Source of the DNA: Petrimonas mucosa
Lineage (GTDB): Bacteria > Bacteroidota > Bacteroidia > Bacteroidales > Dysgonomonadaceae
DNA: 64,000 bases
Reading direction: 5' to 3'
NCBI RefSeq assembly: GCF_900095795.1
Contig: NZ_LT608328.1
Span: forward strand, 3,155,001 to 3,219,000
How positions within the stretch are numbered: position 1 is the stretch's first letter; each line of letters opens with the position of its first letter. Under the pieces are notes generated by a model, which was given only the letters and a program-made list of their open reading frames with translations, was not told the DNA's origin and searched no databases. Below, piece after piece: positions 50,884 to 59,695 of the stretch. Both the position numbers and the translations under genes were made by a program.

Positions 50884-52308
50884 ATGACAATACGTAATCA
50901 ATCTCTTCCGATCCTGTTGCTGACCATATTGGCAGCCTGTGGCCGCCCGGGAATAGGGGTAAGCACGGGAGGTGAACTGACAGGAGTGCCTGTAGGAAAA
51001 GTATGGCACGAACCTACACCCTACAACATGGTGCTGGTCAAGCGGGGAGCATACCGGATGGGCCCCGGCGAGATCGATTCGCTGTGGGGCATCACCGTGC
51101 CCACCCGCGGGGTGTCGGTCGACGATTTCTGGATGGACGAAGCGGAGATCACCAATGCGCAGTACAAGCAGTTTGTCTTCTGGGTACGCGATTCCATCAT
51201 CCGTGAACGGCTTGCCGATCCGGCCTATGCCGGCGATGAACGGTACAAGATTACCGAGGACGAATATGGTGACCCCATACCGCCCCGCCTCAACTGGAGC
51301 ATTCCCATTCCCTGGACCAGAAACACCGAGGAGGAGGAGGCGGCCATCAACAGTGTCTATGTAACACATCCGATAACCGGAAAGAAGATGTTGGATGCAC
51401 GGCAGATGAACTTCCGCTACGAATGGTTTGACGCTACCGAAGCGGCAAAGCGGCACAAACGGCTGAATCCGGAAGAGCGGATACTGAATACCGACATCCC
51501 CCCCGATCCGGACGAAGTGATCATGATAACGAAAGACACGGCATATATCGACGAGACGGGACGTATCGTCAACGAAACCATCACGCGCCCGTTGAGCAGC
51601 CTTTACGACTTTGTCCACACCCGCATCGTGAACATCTATCCCGATACCACATGTTGGGTAAACGACTTCGAAAATGCCAACAACGAGTACTACCTGCATA
51701 ACTATTTTTCCCACCCCGCCTTCGCACACCATCCCGTGGTGGGTGTAACATGGGAGGCCGCAACCGCATTCTGCGAATGGCGTACAATGTTTTTGCGAAG
51801 ATCGCTGCAACGTCAGGAGGTCACCATCGAGAAGTACCGGCTCCCCACCGAAGCGGAATGGGAGATGGCAGCCAGGAGCGGAAAGACAGAGAACAGATAC
51901 CCGTGGGGATCAGATGATCTCCAGGATGACAAGGCGTGTTACCTGGCCAATTTCAAGCCGGGCGAAGGGGCATATGCCGCCGACCGTAACCTGATCCCTG
52001 CCAAAACCAGAAGTTATCCGCCAAACGATTTCGGGCTCTACGATATGGCAGGAAATGTAGCCGAATGGACCTCCACAGCTTATACCGAATCGGGAAACCG
52101 GCTGATGAGCGACATGAATCCGGAGTACCGGTACGATGCTGCCGTTGAGGATCCCTATCTCTTGAAGCGTAAGGTGGTAAAGGGCGGCTCCTGGAAAGAT
52201 ATCTCCACCTTTATCAGGTCGGATATGCGTGATTCGGAATTCCAGAACCGGGGAAGGTCCTACATCGGATTCCGGTGCGTAAGAACTCCCTCAGGAGTAA
52301 GGAAATAA
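50884..52308 (+). CDS. gldK: type IX secretion lipoprotein GldK/PorK
   Basis: 474 residues; lipoprotein signal with lipobox LLTILAACG (Cys20). The rest is a formylglycine-generating-enzyme-like (sulfatase-modifying factor) fold: MVLVKRGAYRMGPGEIDS, FWMDEAEITNAQYKQFVFW, HHPVVGVTWEAATAFCEW, LPTEAEWEMAARSG and GSWKDISTFIRS...GFRCVR. In the system it forms, with GldN, the periplasmic ring under the outer membrane. The catalytic function is thought lost in the family. It is 48 bp after porP and 30 bp before gldL. Confidence 0.96.
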   Translation: MTIRNQSLPILLLTILAACGRPGIGVSTGGELTGVPVGKVWHEPTPYNMVLVKRGAYRMGPGEIDSLWGITVPTRGVSVDDFWMDEAEITNAQYKQFVFWVRDSIIRERLADPAYAGDERYKITEDEYGDPIPPRLNWSIPIPWTRNTEEEEAAINSVYVTHPITGKKMLDARQMNFRYEWFDATEAAKRHKRLNPEERILNTDIPPDPDEVIMITKDTAYIDETGRIVNETITRPLSSLYDFVHTRIVNIYPDTTCWVNDFENANNEYYLHNYFSHPAFAHHPVVGVTWEAATAFCEWRTMFLRRSLQRQEVTIEKYRLPTEAEWEMAARSGKTENRYPWGSDDLQDDKACYLANFKPGEGAYAADRNLIPAKTRSYPPNDFGLYDMAGNVAEWTSTAYTESGNRLMSDMNPEYRYDAAVEDPYLLKRKVVKGGSWKDISTFIRSDMRDSEFQNRGRSYIGFRCVRTPSGVRK

Positions 52309-52338
52309 CCAGGCAAGGGCATATGAAAACATAAGAAG

Positions 52339-52899
52339 ATGAACAAGCTAATCAGAAAAATTGAGAAGGGTCTTCAGACCGACGTCGGACAACGGTTCCT
52401 CCAGTATGCCTATAGCTTTGGAGCGGCCATCGTCATATTTGGAGCCATGGTCAAGGTTTTGCACTGGTGGGGGATCTGGGGAAACATCATATTTGGGACC
52501 GGCATGGTGATCGAGTGTATAGTATTTATCCTTTACGGACTCGACAGGCCTGAGGCCACCCCCGCAGCTCCCTACCCTGCACTCCACCGGGAGGAGTCGG
52601 CTCCACTCTCCACTCCCGCCACAGACCTTGCGAGTCTGCTCACACCCGTTGCAGAGGGTACGGCACAGTATGCCCAGGCAACTGAACGTATAGCCAAACT
52701 GTCGGAGTCGCTGCAGGAGTCATGCCGTCAGATCATCGAGAATTCACAACAGATAGGTCGGCACTCCCTGGAGGTTGATGCTCTCAACCGGGAGACGGCG
52801 AGGATGACCCGGCAGATCCAGGAGCTGAACCAGATCTACGGACGCCTGATCCAGGCGATGTCATCCGGAAACGGAACCGAAAAGCAGGAGGAGGGTTAA
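52339..52899 (+). CDS. gldL: type IX secretion motor protein GldL/PorL
   Basis: 186 residues with two transmembrane helices (about 23-43 and 48-68). Lys39 and Glu59 (MVKVLHWWG, GMVIECIVFILYG) match the conserved membrane-embedded Lys/Glu pair used for proton flow. A cytoplasmic coiled-coil tail follows (about 115-180; RIAKLSESLQESCRQIIENS). With GldM it is the proton-driven rotary motor of the system. Confidence 0.95.
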   Translation: MNKLIRKIEKGLQTDVGQRFLQYAYSFGAAIVIFGAMVKVLHWWGIWGNIIFGTGMVIECIVFILYGLDRPEATPAAPYPALHREESAPLSTPATDLASLLTPVAEGTAQYAQATERIAKLSESLQESCRQIIENSQQIGRHSLEVDALNRETARMTRQIQELNQIYGRLIQAMSSGNGTEKQEEG

Positions 52900-52920
52900 A
52901 ACGGTTTTAAACTGCAGAAG

Positions 52921-54477
52921 ATGGTAGCAAACAGTCCCAACTCTCCCCGCCAGAAGATGATCAACCTGATGTATCTGGTTTTTATCGCGATGTTGGCCCT
53001 GAACGTATCGGCAGATGTCCTCAGGGGATTCGACATCATTGGCGACACTCTGGAGCGTTCAACGGAAAAGATGCAGGCGAAGAACGGTTCAATTCTGAAG
53101 CAGCTCGAAAACTACAACTCCCATAACAGGGAGAAGGCTGGCGAATGGTACGGGAAAGCCATGCAGGTAAAACGGATGAGCGACTCGCTGGTGAACCATA
53201 TCGATGAGCTTAAACAACAGATCGTCAGGGAGTCGGATGGCAAGAGAGGAGATGTCGGCAACATCAGGAACAAGGAGAACTGGGACGCGACAGCTACTGT
53301 GATGCTATCATCCTCAACGCGACAAGGAGAGAGGTTACGTGCAGCTATCGAGAGTTACCGGCGGGTTGTGGCAGCCCTGATTCAGGATCCCGGCAGCCGC
53401 ACCCTCATCGAAAACAGTCTCAGTACGGAACTGTCAACACATGAACGGTTTTCGGGGAGCTGGGAGGAGTCGCTTTTCAGGGAGATGCCCGTATCTGCAG
53501 CCGTAACGATTCTCTCAAAGATTCAGAACGATATCCGCCTGTCAGAAAGTGAGGCCCTAAGAAGCCTGCTCGATGCCATCGACGGGAACGACCTGCGGGT
53601 AAACCAGCTCCAGGCATATGTCATTCCCGAATCGAAAGTGCTCTTCCAGGGCGATACCTACAAGGCAAGGATTATCCTTTCGGCAGCAGACTCCACGCGG
53701 CGACACAACGTGGTTGTGAACGGCAAGCCGCTCGATCCCTCCGCAAACGGACTCTTCACCGTTGGCAGCACTTCGGTGGGAACATTTCCGGTGGAGGGTT
53801 ATATCGAAATGGCAGGTGGCGACGGGAATGTTGTCCGTAAAGCTTTTTCGGAGAGCTACACCGTTATCGAACCCATGGCCACCATCGCTCCCACCCTGAT
53901 GAATGTGCTCTATGCCGGGATACCTAACGAGATCAGCATCTCTGCACCGGGAATTGCACCGCAGGATATTTCAGCCTCCATGACCAACGGTTCGCTCGTC
54001 AGGAAGGGAGGAGTGTGGGAAGCCACTCCAGCCGCGGCAGGCCGGGATGCCACCATCACCATAACGGCAAGGCGAGGAGGCGAGGTACGGCAGCTGGCCT
54101 CCCGGAATTTCCGCATCCGCCCCCTGCCCGACCCTACACCCTATATCGAGTATGTCGATGCCAACGGCAATCGGGTGATCTTTAAGGGGGGAAGCCTGAC
54201 TAAATCACAGTTGATGAACGCTACAGGGATCAGTGCGGCGATTGACGACGGCATCCTCAACATCCCTTTCCGGGTTATCAGCTTCCGTACTCTCTTTTTC
54301 GACGCCATGGGCAACGCCATCCCCGAAATATCGGATGGCAGCCGTTTCTCGGAGAGGCAAAAAGAGCAGATACGCAGGCTGCAGCGTGGACGATACTTCT
54401 ACATCTCTGGGGTGAAAGCCGTCGGTCCCGACGGACTGGAAAGGGAGATCGCAGTCATCGAGGTAAAGGTAAATTGA
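52921..54477 (+). CDS. gldM: type IX secretion motor protein GldM/PorM
   Basis: 518 residues: a short cytoplasmic end, one transmembrane helix (PRQKMINLMYLVFIAMLALN, about 10-30), and a long periplasmic part. This begins with a helical domain (about 40-220, NVSADVLRGFDIIGDTLERS) and continues as beta-rich domains to the C-terminus (GLFTVGSTSVGTFPVEGYIE, GRYFYISGVKAVGPDG). It spans the periplasm and couples the GldL motor to the GldK/GldN ring. It starts 22 bp after gldL. Confidence 0.96.
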   Translation: MVANSPNSPRQKMINLMYLVFIAMLALNVSADVLRGFDIIGDTLERSTEKMQAKNGSILKQLENYNSHNREKAGEWYGKAMQVKRMSDSLVNHIDELKQQIVRESDGKRGDVGNIRNKENWDATATVMLSSSTRQGERLRAAIESYRRVVAALIQDPGSRTLIENSLSTELSTHERFSGSWEESLFREMPVSAAVTILSKIQNDIRLSESEALRSLLDAIDGNDLRVNQLQAYVIPESKVLFQGDTYKARIILSAADSTRRHNVVVNGKPLDPSANGLFTVGSTSVGTFPVEGYIEMAGGDGNVVRKAFSESYTVIEPMATIAPTLMNVLYAGIPNEISISAPGIAPQDISASMTNGSLVRKGGVWEATPAAAGRDATITITARRGGEVRQLASRNFRIRPLPDPTPYIEYVDANGNRVIFKGGSLTKSQLMNATGISAAIDDGILNIPFRVISFRTLFFDAMGNAIPEISDGSRFSERQKEQIRRLQRGRYFYISGVKAVGPDGLEREIAVIEVKVN

Positions 54478-54521
54478 GTCATGAACCAAGGTTCCGGAAT
54501 GGGGACCAAAAAAATACGGCA

Positions 54522-55376
54522 ATGAAAATTACGCAGATATTGTTGCTTTCGGCATTTTTTCTCTCTACAGCAGTAAACGCTGTCGCCCAGGAGAATCGGG
54601 GAGTGGAAGAGACCGACCATATCAAATGGAGGCGCGAGGTCTACCGCTATCTCGATCTCACGAAGGAACGCAACGCAGCACTCTACCATCCAACAGAGCC
54701 CGGCCAGGGAGGGAGAAACCTCTTTACGCTGATCTTTAAACTGCTCGCGGAAGAGAAGATTGTTGCCTACGAATATCTCGACGGCAAAGAGCTCTTTACA
54801 GACGAGTACAAGATCGATTTCAAGGAGCTTCTCGACCGGTTCGGGATCGGTCATGAGTTAACCAACGGAAAACCGGTTGTCGATGAAGAGGATATCCCCA
54901 GTCACGAGATACAGGGATACTACCTGAAGGAGTTGTATTCCTTTGATACCGGTACGTCAAACTACAGGGTGCGCCCCATCGCAATATCTCCCATCCTGTT
55001 TCGACAGGGAGAGTATGAACCCCAGACCGTCCGCTATCCGCTCTTCTGGGTACCTTACGACCAGCTTCGCCCCTATCTGCTCCGGACACCCGTCATGAGC
55101 TCGTCGCTCAACAATGCCCTCTCGGGAACGATTGACGACTTTTTCATCATGAGGGAGTACGACGGCGAAATCTACAAGAGCTCCAACCCGCGAAACTTGG
55201 CCATCTCGCAGTACACCTCCACCCCAGAAGAGCTGAAAGCGGAACAGGAGCGCATAGAAAAGGAGCTCAACGATTTCGAAAGGATGTTGTGGCAAGGGGG
55301 TAGCGACTCTACACGGATGGTTCCGCAGCGAAAAAAGCGAGGCGGTACAACAACCATGCGGAACAGGAGATATTGA
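54522..55376 (+). CDS. gldN: type IX secretion periplasmic protein GldN/PorN
   Basis: 284 residues from ATG 54522 (signal MKITQILLLSAFFLSTAVNA); an in-frame ATG at 54474 overlapping gldM would add a hydrophilic leader and is less likely. WRREVYRYLDLTKERNAALYHP opens the family; IGHELTNG, YYLKELYSFDTGTSNYRVRP and PLFWVPYDQLRPYL follow; the tail is Arg/Lys-rich. It forms the ring complex with GldK. It is the last gene of the operon and converges on the nitroreductase gene with an 8-bp gap. Confidence 0.95.
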   Translation: MKITQILLLSAFFLSTAVNAVAQENRGVEETDHIKWRREVYRYLDLTKERNAALYHPTEPGQGGRNLFTLIFKLLAEEKIVAYEYLDGKELFTDEYKIDFKELLDRFGIGHELTNGKPVVDEEDIPSHEIQGYYLKELYSFDTGTSNYRVRPIAISPILFRQGEYEPQTVRYPLFWVPYDQLRPYLLRTPVMSSSLNNALSGTIDDFFIMREYDGEIYKSSNPRNLAISQYTSTPEELKAEQERIEKELNDFERMLWQGGSDSTRMVPQRKKRGGTTTMRNRRY

Positions 55377-55384
55377 GATTCAAC

Positions 55385-56014
55385 TCACTCCATCCTCTCC
55401 ACCAGCAGATCCATCGGTTTTCTGATCTTCGGAAGGGTTGCCAGCTTGTCCTCCTGCTCATCACGATACCCCAGCGTAAGCAACACCACTACCTCCTCCT
55501 TCTCAGTGTCAATGCCAAGCATCTCGTTGAGCGACCGCGCATCGAATCCTTCAATGGGCGTGGCGTCGATTCCCAGCATTGCCGCGGCAACAGTTGCATA
55601 CCCCAGCGCGATGTAGGTTTGCCTGATCATCCAGCTGAACTTGTTGATCTCGGGATTCTCAATTACCCGTTCGATCTTCGACCGATACCCGTCGATATAT
55701 TCGTCCGAAGCATTCCGGACTCGCCTCATCTCGTTCAAAAAACCCTCCAGGTATTCCGGATCGAGCCGTTTTCTAGCTTTGAAGAGAAGCAGGTGTGAAC
55801 ATTGCTTGATCACGACCTGGGGACAGGAGTTCCGATAGATCTTGTCGATAAGATCCTCATTTGTGACGACAACCACCTTGAAGGGTTGCAGACCATATGC
55901 TGTTGGCGTTAAACGAATGACTTCCAGAATAGTATCGAGATCGCTTCCGGCAATCTTCTCTCCCGTCATCCGTTTTGTCGCATAACGCCAATTGAGTGCT
56001 TCTATTAAATCCAT
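55385..56014 (-). CDS. nitroreductase-family NAD(P)H-dependent oxidoreductase
   Basis: 209 residues, FMN-binding nitroreductase fold: LIEALNWRYATKRMTGEKIA (FMN phosphate-binding region), IRLTPTAYGLQPFKVVVVTN, WMIRQTYIALGYATVAAAML and IDATPIEGFDARSLNEMLGI, ending with VVLLTLGYRDEQEDK. It resembles the NfsB/dihydropteridine reductase-like group that reduces nitro compounds, quinones or dihydropteridines. It lies 27 bp after ugd in the same direction. Confidence 0.93.
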   Translation of the reverse strand: MDLIEALNWRYATKRMTGEKIAGSDLDTILEVIRLTPTAYGLQPFKVVVVTNEDLIDKIYRNSCPQVVIKQCSHLLLFKARKRLDPEYLEGFLNEMRRVRNASDEYIDGYRSKIERVIENPEINKFSWMIRQTYIALGYATVAAAMLGIDATPIEGFDARSLNEMLGIDTEKEEVVVLLTLGYRDEQEDKLATLPKIRKPMDLLVERME

Positions 56015-56040
56015 TTTTTGATAACCTAAACTATAAACTG

Positions 56041-57357
56041 TTATAACCCTATACCCCGGTATTCAAACCCGTAGGCAGTGAGATCCTCCTTGTTGTAGAT
56101 ATTCCTTCCGTCGATGATCACATGCGTACGCATGATCTTTTTCAAAATTTCCCAGTTTGGCAGACGGAACTCTTTCCACTCAGTAGGAACAATCAGGGCA
56201 TCGGCATTGTTCGCTGCATCGTAGATATCTTTTGCGTAATATATTGTATCGTGCAGCTGTTTCCTCGCCTCATCCATTGCAGCCGGATCATACGCACGCA
56301 CATTGACCTTCACCTCCAGGAGACTCCTTATCAGCTGCAAGGCTGGAGCATCGCGTACGTCATCGGTCTCCGGCTTGAAGGAGAGCCCCCATACGGCCAC
56401 GCTTTTTCCAGCCACATCACCGTTGAAGAAGGTCATGAATTTCTGGAAGAGCACCCTCTTCTGGTTTTCATTCACCTGCTCCACCGCCTTGAGAACACGC
56501 ATCTCATAGCCCACCTTTTCAGCCACCTTGATGATCGCTTTCACATCTTTAGGGAAACAGCTTCCCCCATATCCGCAACCCGGATAGAGAAAATTCTTAC
56601 CGATACGTGAATCGCTGCCGATCCCCCGTCGCACCATGTTCACATCTGCCCCCACCCGTTCGCACAGATTGGCAATGTCGTTCATAAAACTGATCCGGGT
56701 GGCCAGCATGGCGTTGGAGGCATACTTGGTCATCTCTGCCGAGAGGATATCCATGAAGATTACACGGAAATTATTGAGCAGAAAGGGACGATAGAGCCGT
56801 GTCATCAGCTCCCTGGCCCGTTCCGACTCCACACCCACCACCACACGGTCGGGACTCATGAAATCGTCCACGGCAGCCCCCTCTTTCAGGAACTCGGGGT
56901 TGGAAGCCACGTCGAACTGCAAGCTGCCCAGACCGCGCTGATCGAGGCGTTGCTGCACCCGCTCCTTTATCTGGTGCGAGGTTCCCACAGGAACAGTGCT
57001 CTTGGTTACGATCAGCAACGGTTTCTCGATATGGTTACCTATGGTATCGGTAACTTCCCATACATATTTCATCTCGGCGTTGCCACTCTCATCCGATGGA
57101 GTTCCTACGGCGATAAAAACCATCTCCATATCATTCAGCACCGATGGCAGGTCGGTTGTAAATTGCAACCTGCCAGCATCGTAATTGCGTATCACGATAC
57201 TTTTCAATCCCGGTTCATAGATAGGGATGACTCCCTGCTTCAATCCTTCAATTTTGGCTTCGTCAATGTCTACACAAGTGACATTCAGCCCCATCTCGGC
57301 AAAGCATGCGCCCGAGACCAATCCAACATATCCTGTTCCGACAACTGCAATCTTCAT
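56041..57357 (-). CDS. ugd: UDP-glucose 6-dehydrogenase
   Basis: 438 residues. The N-terminal NAD Rossmann domain begins MKIAVVGTGYVGLVSGACFA; the central substrate region has EFLKEGAAVDDFMSPDRVVVG; the catalytic Cys is in YPGCGYGGSCFPKDVKA; the C-terminal UDP-binding domain has WGLSFKPETDDVRDAPAL. It oxidises UDP-glucose twice to UDP-glucuronate, the donor for capsule or exopolysaccharide glucuronic acid. It may be transcribed with the upstream permease gene across a 126-bp gap. Confidence 0.96.
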   Translation of the reverse strand: MKIAVVGTGYVGLVSGACFAEMGLNVTCVDIDEAKIEGLKQGVIPIYEPGLKSIVIRNYDAGRLQFTTDLPSVLNDMEMVFIAVGTPSDESGNAEMKYVWEVTDTIGNHIEKPLLIVTKSTVPVGTSHQIKERVQQRLDQRGLGSLQFDVASNPEFLKEGAAVDDFMSPDRVVVGVESERARELMTRLYRPFLLNNFRVIFMDILSAEMTKYASNAMLATRISFMNDIANLCERVGADVNMVRRGIGSDSRIGKNFLYPGCGYGGSCFPKDVKAIIKVAEKVGYEMRVLKAVEQVNENQKRVLFQKFMTFFNGDVAGKSVAVWGLSFKPETDDVRDAPALQLIRSLLEVKVNVRAYDPAAMDEARKQLHDTIYYAKDIYDAANNADALIVPTEWKEFRLPNWEILKKIMRTHVIIDGRNIYNKEDLTAYGFEYRGIGL

Positions 57358-57483
57358 TATCTGTAATCTTATTTAGTTTTCGCAAGTTTTTCACATCCCA
57401 ACCTCGCTTGCCAAGGGAGATGGAGGCAAGAGAGCAGGTCATCTCTCCCCGCAAAACAGCGTAATATATCGTCGTTATTTCTG

Positions 57484-58716
57484 TCAGGCATCCGCAATCT
57501 TCAACCTCTTCTTCAGGTTGTTGATGGGATAGACGATGGTCAGCAACGAGATAAGGCCAACCACCACAAAAACGGTTACAATATCCCAGAACCGTACAAT
57601 TACCGGATAGGCATCTACAATGTAGGCTCCAGGCACATTGCTCAACCGTAACAGCCCGAAGTGCTGTTGAAGCAGACAGAGGATCAGCCCTGTAGCAATA
57701 CCTATGACGATTCCGGACAAGGCGATCAGCCACCCCTCATAGAGAAAGATCCGGGCGATCAGGTGATTGTCCGCGCCCATGTTTTTCAGGCTTCCGATAT
57801 CCGCCATCTTCTCCACGATCAACATCGAGAGCGATCCCACCACATTGAAGACGGCGATCAGCAGGATGAAGGCCAGAATAAGGAAGGTTACCCACTTCTC
57901 GATCTGTAACATCCTGAACGATTCGATCTGTTGCTCATACCGGTCCTCCACCAGGAAATCGGGACCCAATACTGCTTCAATTGCCGACTTTACCCGCTTC
58001 GCCGATGCATCGGGTTCCAGTTTTATGTCGAGCGATGAGACCTCGTTATCGTACCTGAACAGTTCGCGTGCCAGGTGGATGGGAACAATCGCCATCCGGT
58101 CGTCCGTATCGGGCTGGTTGAGACTGAACACACCGCCAATCTGTATCTCTTCACGTGTAAATGCAGCCGACGGGTTGGCCAGGTTGACATTCACGTCGCG
58201 TTTTGGGGCATATATCTCGATCGGATGTATAAATCCGGCCCTTACACCCAGCGTGATTGCCAATCCGGCTCCCAGCGTGGTATAGTTTACAACATCCTCG
58301 CTGAGTCGGAACTTGCCGTCCACCATAAGCTTATCCATCTCGGTCATCAGCCTGAACTCTTCCGATACCCCTTTCACAAGCACCGGCACCTGCCGCTCCT
58401 CAAACTTGTATAGGGCGTTCTCCTCCAGCGATTCCGATATCATCCCGATCCCTTCAACCCGTAACGCCCGGTCGAACTCAGGGGTATGGTAATCAAACAC
58501 CTTCCCCGTCCTGGCAGTAATCTTCAGGTCGGGATCAAATGCACTGAACATTCCCTCCACGATGCCGCCAAACCCGTTGAAGACCGATAGCACACATACC
58601 ATGGCCATGGTTGCAATGGCAATTCCGCCCACTGAGATGAGTGAAATGACATTGATGGCATTGTGCGACTTTTTGGAGAAAAGATAGCGTCGGGCGATAA
58701 AGAGCGGGAGGTTCAC
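57484..58716 (-). CDS. LolC/LolE-type ABC transporter permease
   Basis: 410 residues: N-terminal helix (about 20-45; HNAINVISLISVGGIAIATM), a large periplasmic MacB-like domain (about 46-270), then three helices (VTFLILAFILLIAVFNVVGS, IALSGIVIGIATGLILCLLQ, VTVFVVVGLISLLTIVYP). The FtsX-like fold and N-terminus LFIARRYLFSKKSHNAINV match LolC/E proteins that release lipoproteins from the inner membrane. No ATPase gene is adjacent; in Bacteroidetes it is often elsewhere. It starts 1 bp after rbfA ends. Confidence 0.92.
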   Translation of the reverse strand: MNLPLFIARRYLFSKKSHNAINVISLISVGGIAIATMAMVCVLSVFNGFGGIVEGMFSAFDPDLKITARTGKVFDYHTPEFDRALRVEGIGMISESLEENALYKFEERQVPVLVKGVSEEFRLMTEMDKLMVDGKFRLSEDVVNYTTLGAGLAITLGVRAGFIHPIEIYAPKRDVNVNLANPSAAFTREEIQIGGVFSLNQPDTDDRMAIVPIHLARELFRYDNEVSSLDIKLEPDASAKRVKSAIEAVLGPDFLVEDRYEQQIESFRMLQIEKWVTFLILAFILLIAVFNVVGSLSMLIVEKMADIGSLKNMGADNHLIARIFLYEGWLIALSGIVIGIATGLILCLLQQHFGLLRLSNVPGAYIVDAYPVIVRFWDIVTVFVVVGLISLLTIVYPINNLKKRLKIADA

Positions 58717-58717
58717 G

Positions 58718-59050
58718 TTATTTCAATAATTTATCAATATTATCGATATAATCTAACGAGTCGTCCAGGTGAAAAACCAGTTCGGGCACTATACGCAGCT
58801 GTTTACCGATCCGTTTCCCAAGTGCAAAGCGTACCGACTTCACATTATCATTCACGTTCTGCACAATTTCATTCCCTCTCTCCGAAGGAAAAATGCTCAG
58901 GTAGGTGTGTGCCATTCCCAGGTCGGGAGTTACCCGGACATGTGTAACCGATACCAGCACACCCGGCATCTTTTTGGTCTCCATCAGGAATATTTCACCA
59001 AGTTCCTTCTGAATCAGCCGGTTTACCTTTTGTAGTCTGTTTGATTCCAT
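58718..59050 (-). CDS. rbfA: ribosome-binding factor A
   Basis: 110 residues, the KH-like fold of RbfA: NRLQKVNRLIQKELGEIFLM, VSVTHVRVTPDLGMAHTYLS, the Ala-Gly-Ala-like kink region replaced by SIFPSERGNEI, and PELVFHLDDSLDYIDNIDKLL. It matures the 5' end of 16S rRNA in 30S assembly. It is tightly packed between an O-methyltransferase (6 bp) and the LolC/E gene (1 bp). Confidence 0.95.
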   Translation of the reverse strand: MESNRLQKVNRLIQKELGEIFLMETKKMPGVLVSVTHVRVTPDLGMAHTYLSIFPSERGNEIVQNVNDNVKSVRFALGKRIGKQLRIVPELVFHLDDSLDYIDNIDKLLK

Positions 59051-59056
59051 GTTTCA

Positions 59057-59692
59057 CTATTTTTTCCGGATTACCGTAATTCCGTCACGGATGGGCAGGA
59101 TTACCTTCTCCACCCTCTCATCACGGGCCACCCTCTCGTTGAATTTCAAAATTCCCTGTGTTGCCCAGTCGCTGCTTCCAACCTCCTCCACCACCTTTCC
59201 GTACCAGAGGGTATTGTCGGCTAAAATAAATCCCCCTTTTTTAACCTTTGGGAGTATCGATTCGAAACATTCCCAGTATGACTCCTTGTCGGCGTCGATA
59301 AAGGCAAGGCCGTAACCCTCGTCTTCAAGCCCGGGAATAATCTGCAGCGCATCCCCGATAAAGAGCTTTATCCTGTCGCCATACTCCGACTGGCTGAAAT
59401 TTGAGCGGATATAATCTTCCAGTTCATCATCAACCTCAATGGTGTGCACTTCGCCCCCATCTTCCAGCCCCTCGGCAAAACACAATGCGGAATACCCCAC
59501 AAAGGTGCCGACCTCTAGCACGCGCTCGGGCCGGATCATCCGGGTCAGCATTGTAAGCAGGCGGCCCTGGAGATGACCCGAAATCATACCGGAGCGAAGC
59601 ATCCTGACATGGGTCTCCCTCTCAATTCTTCTAAGCAGGTCGGGCTCTGCGTCGATATGCGACAATATATACTCCTCCAGTCTACGCTCCAT
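59057..59692 (-). CDS. class I SAM-dependent O-methyltransferase
   Basis: 211 residues of the catechol/caffeoyl-CoA O-methyltransferase-like family. The SAM motif is VLEVGTFVGYSALCFAEGL; VHTIEVDDELEDYIRSNF binds the ribose. The metal and acid residues lie in LAFIDADKESYWECFE and ILADNTLWYGKV. The methyl acceptor is unknown; bacterial relatives include tRNA 5-hydroxyuridine methyltransferase TrmR. It lies 3 bp after pyk. Confidence 0.93.
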   Translation of the reverse strand: MERRLEEYILSHIDAEPDLLRRIERETHVRMLRSGMISGHLQGRLLTMLTRMIRPERVLEVGTFVGYSALCFAEGLEDGGEVHTIEVDDELEDYIRSNFSQSEYGDRIKLFIGDALQIIPGLEDEGYGLAFIDADKESYWECFESILPKVKKGGFILADNTLWYGKVVEEVGSSDWATQGILKFNERVARDERVEKVILPIRDGITVIRKK

Positions 59693-59695
59693 CCT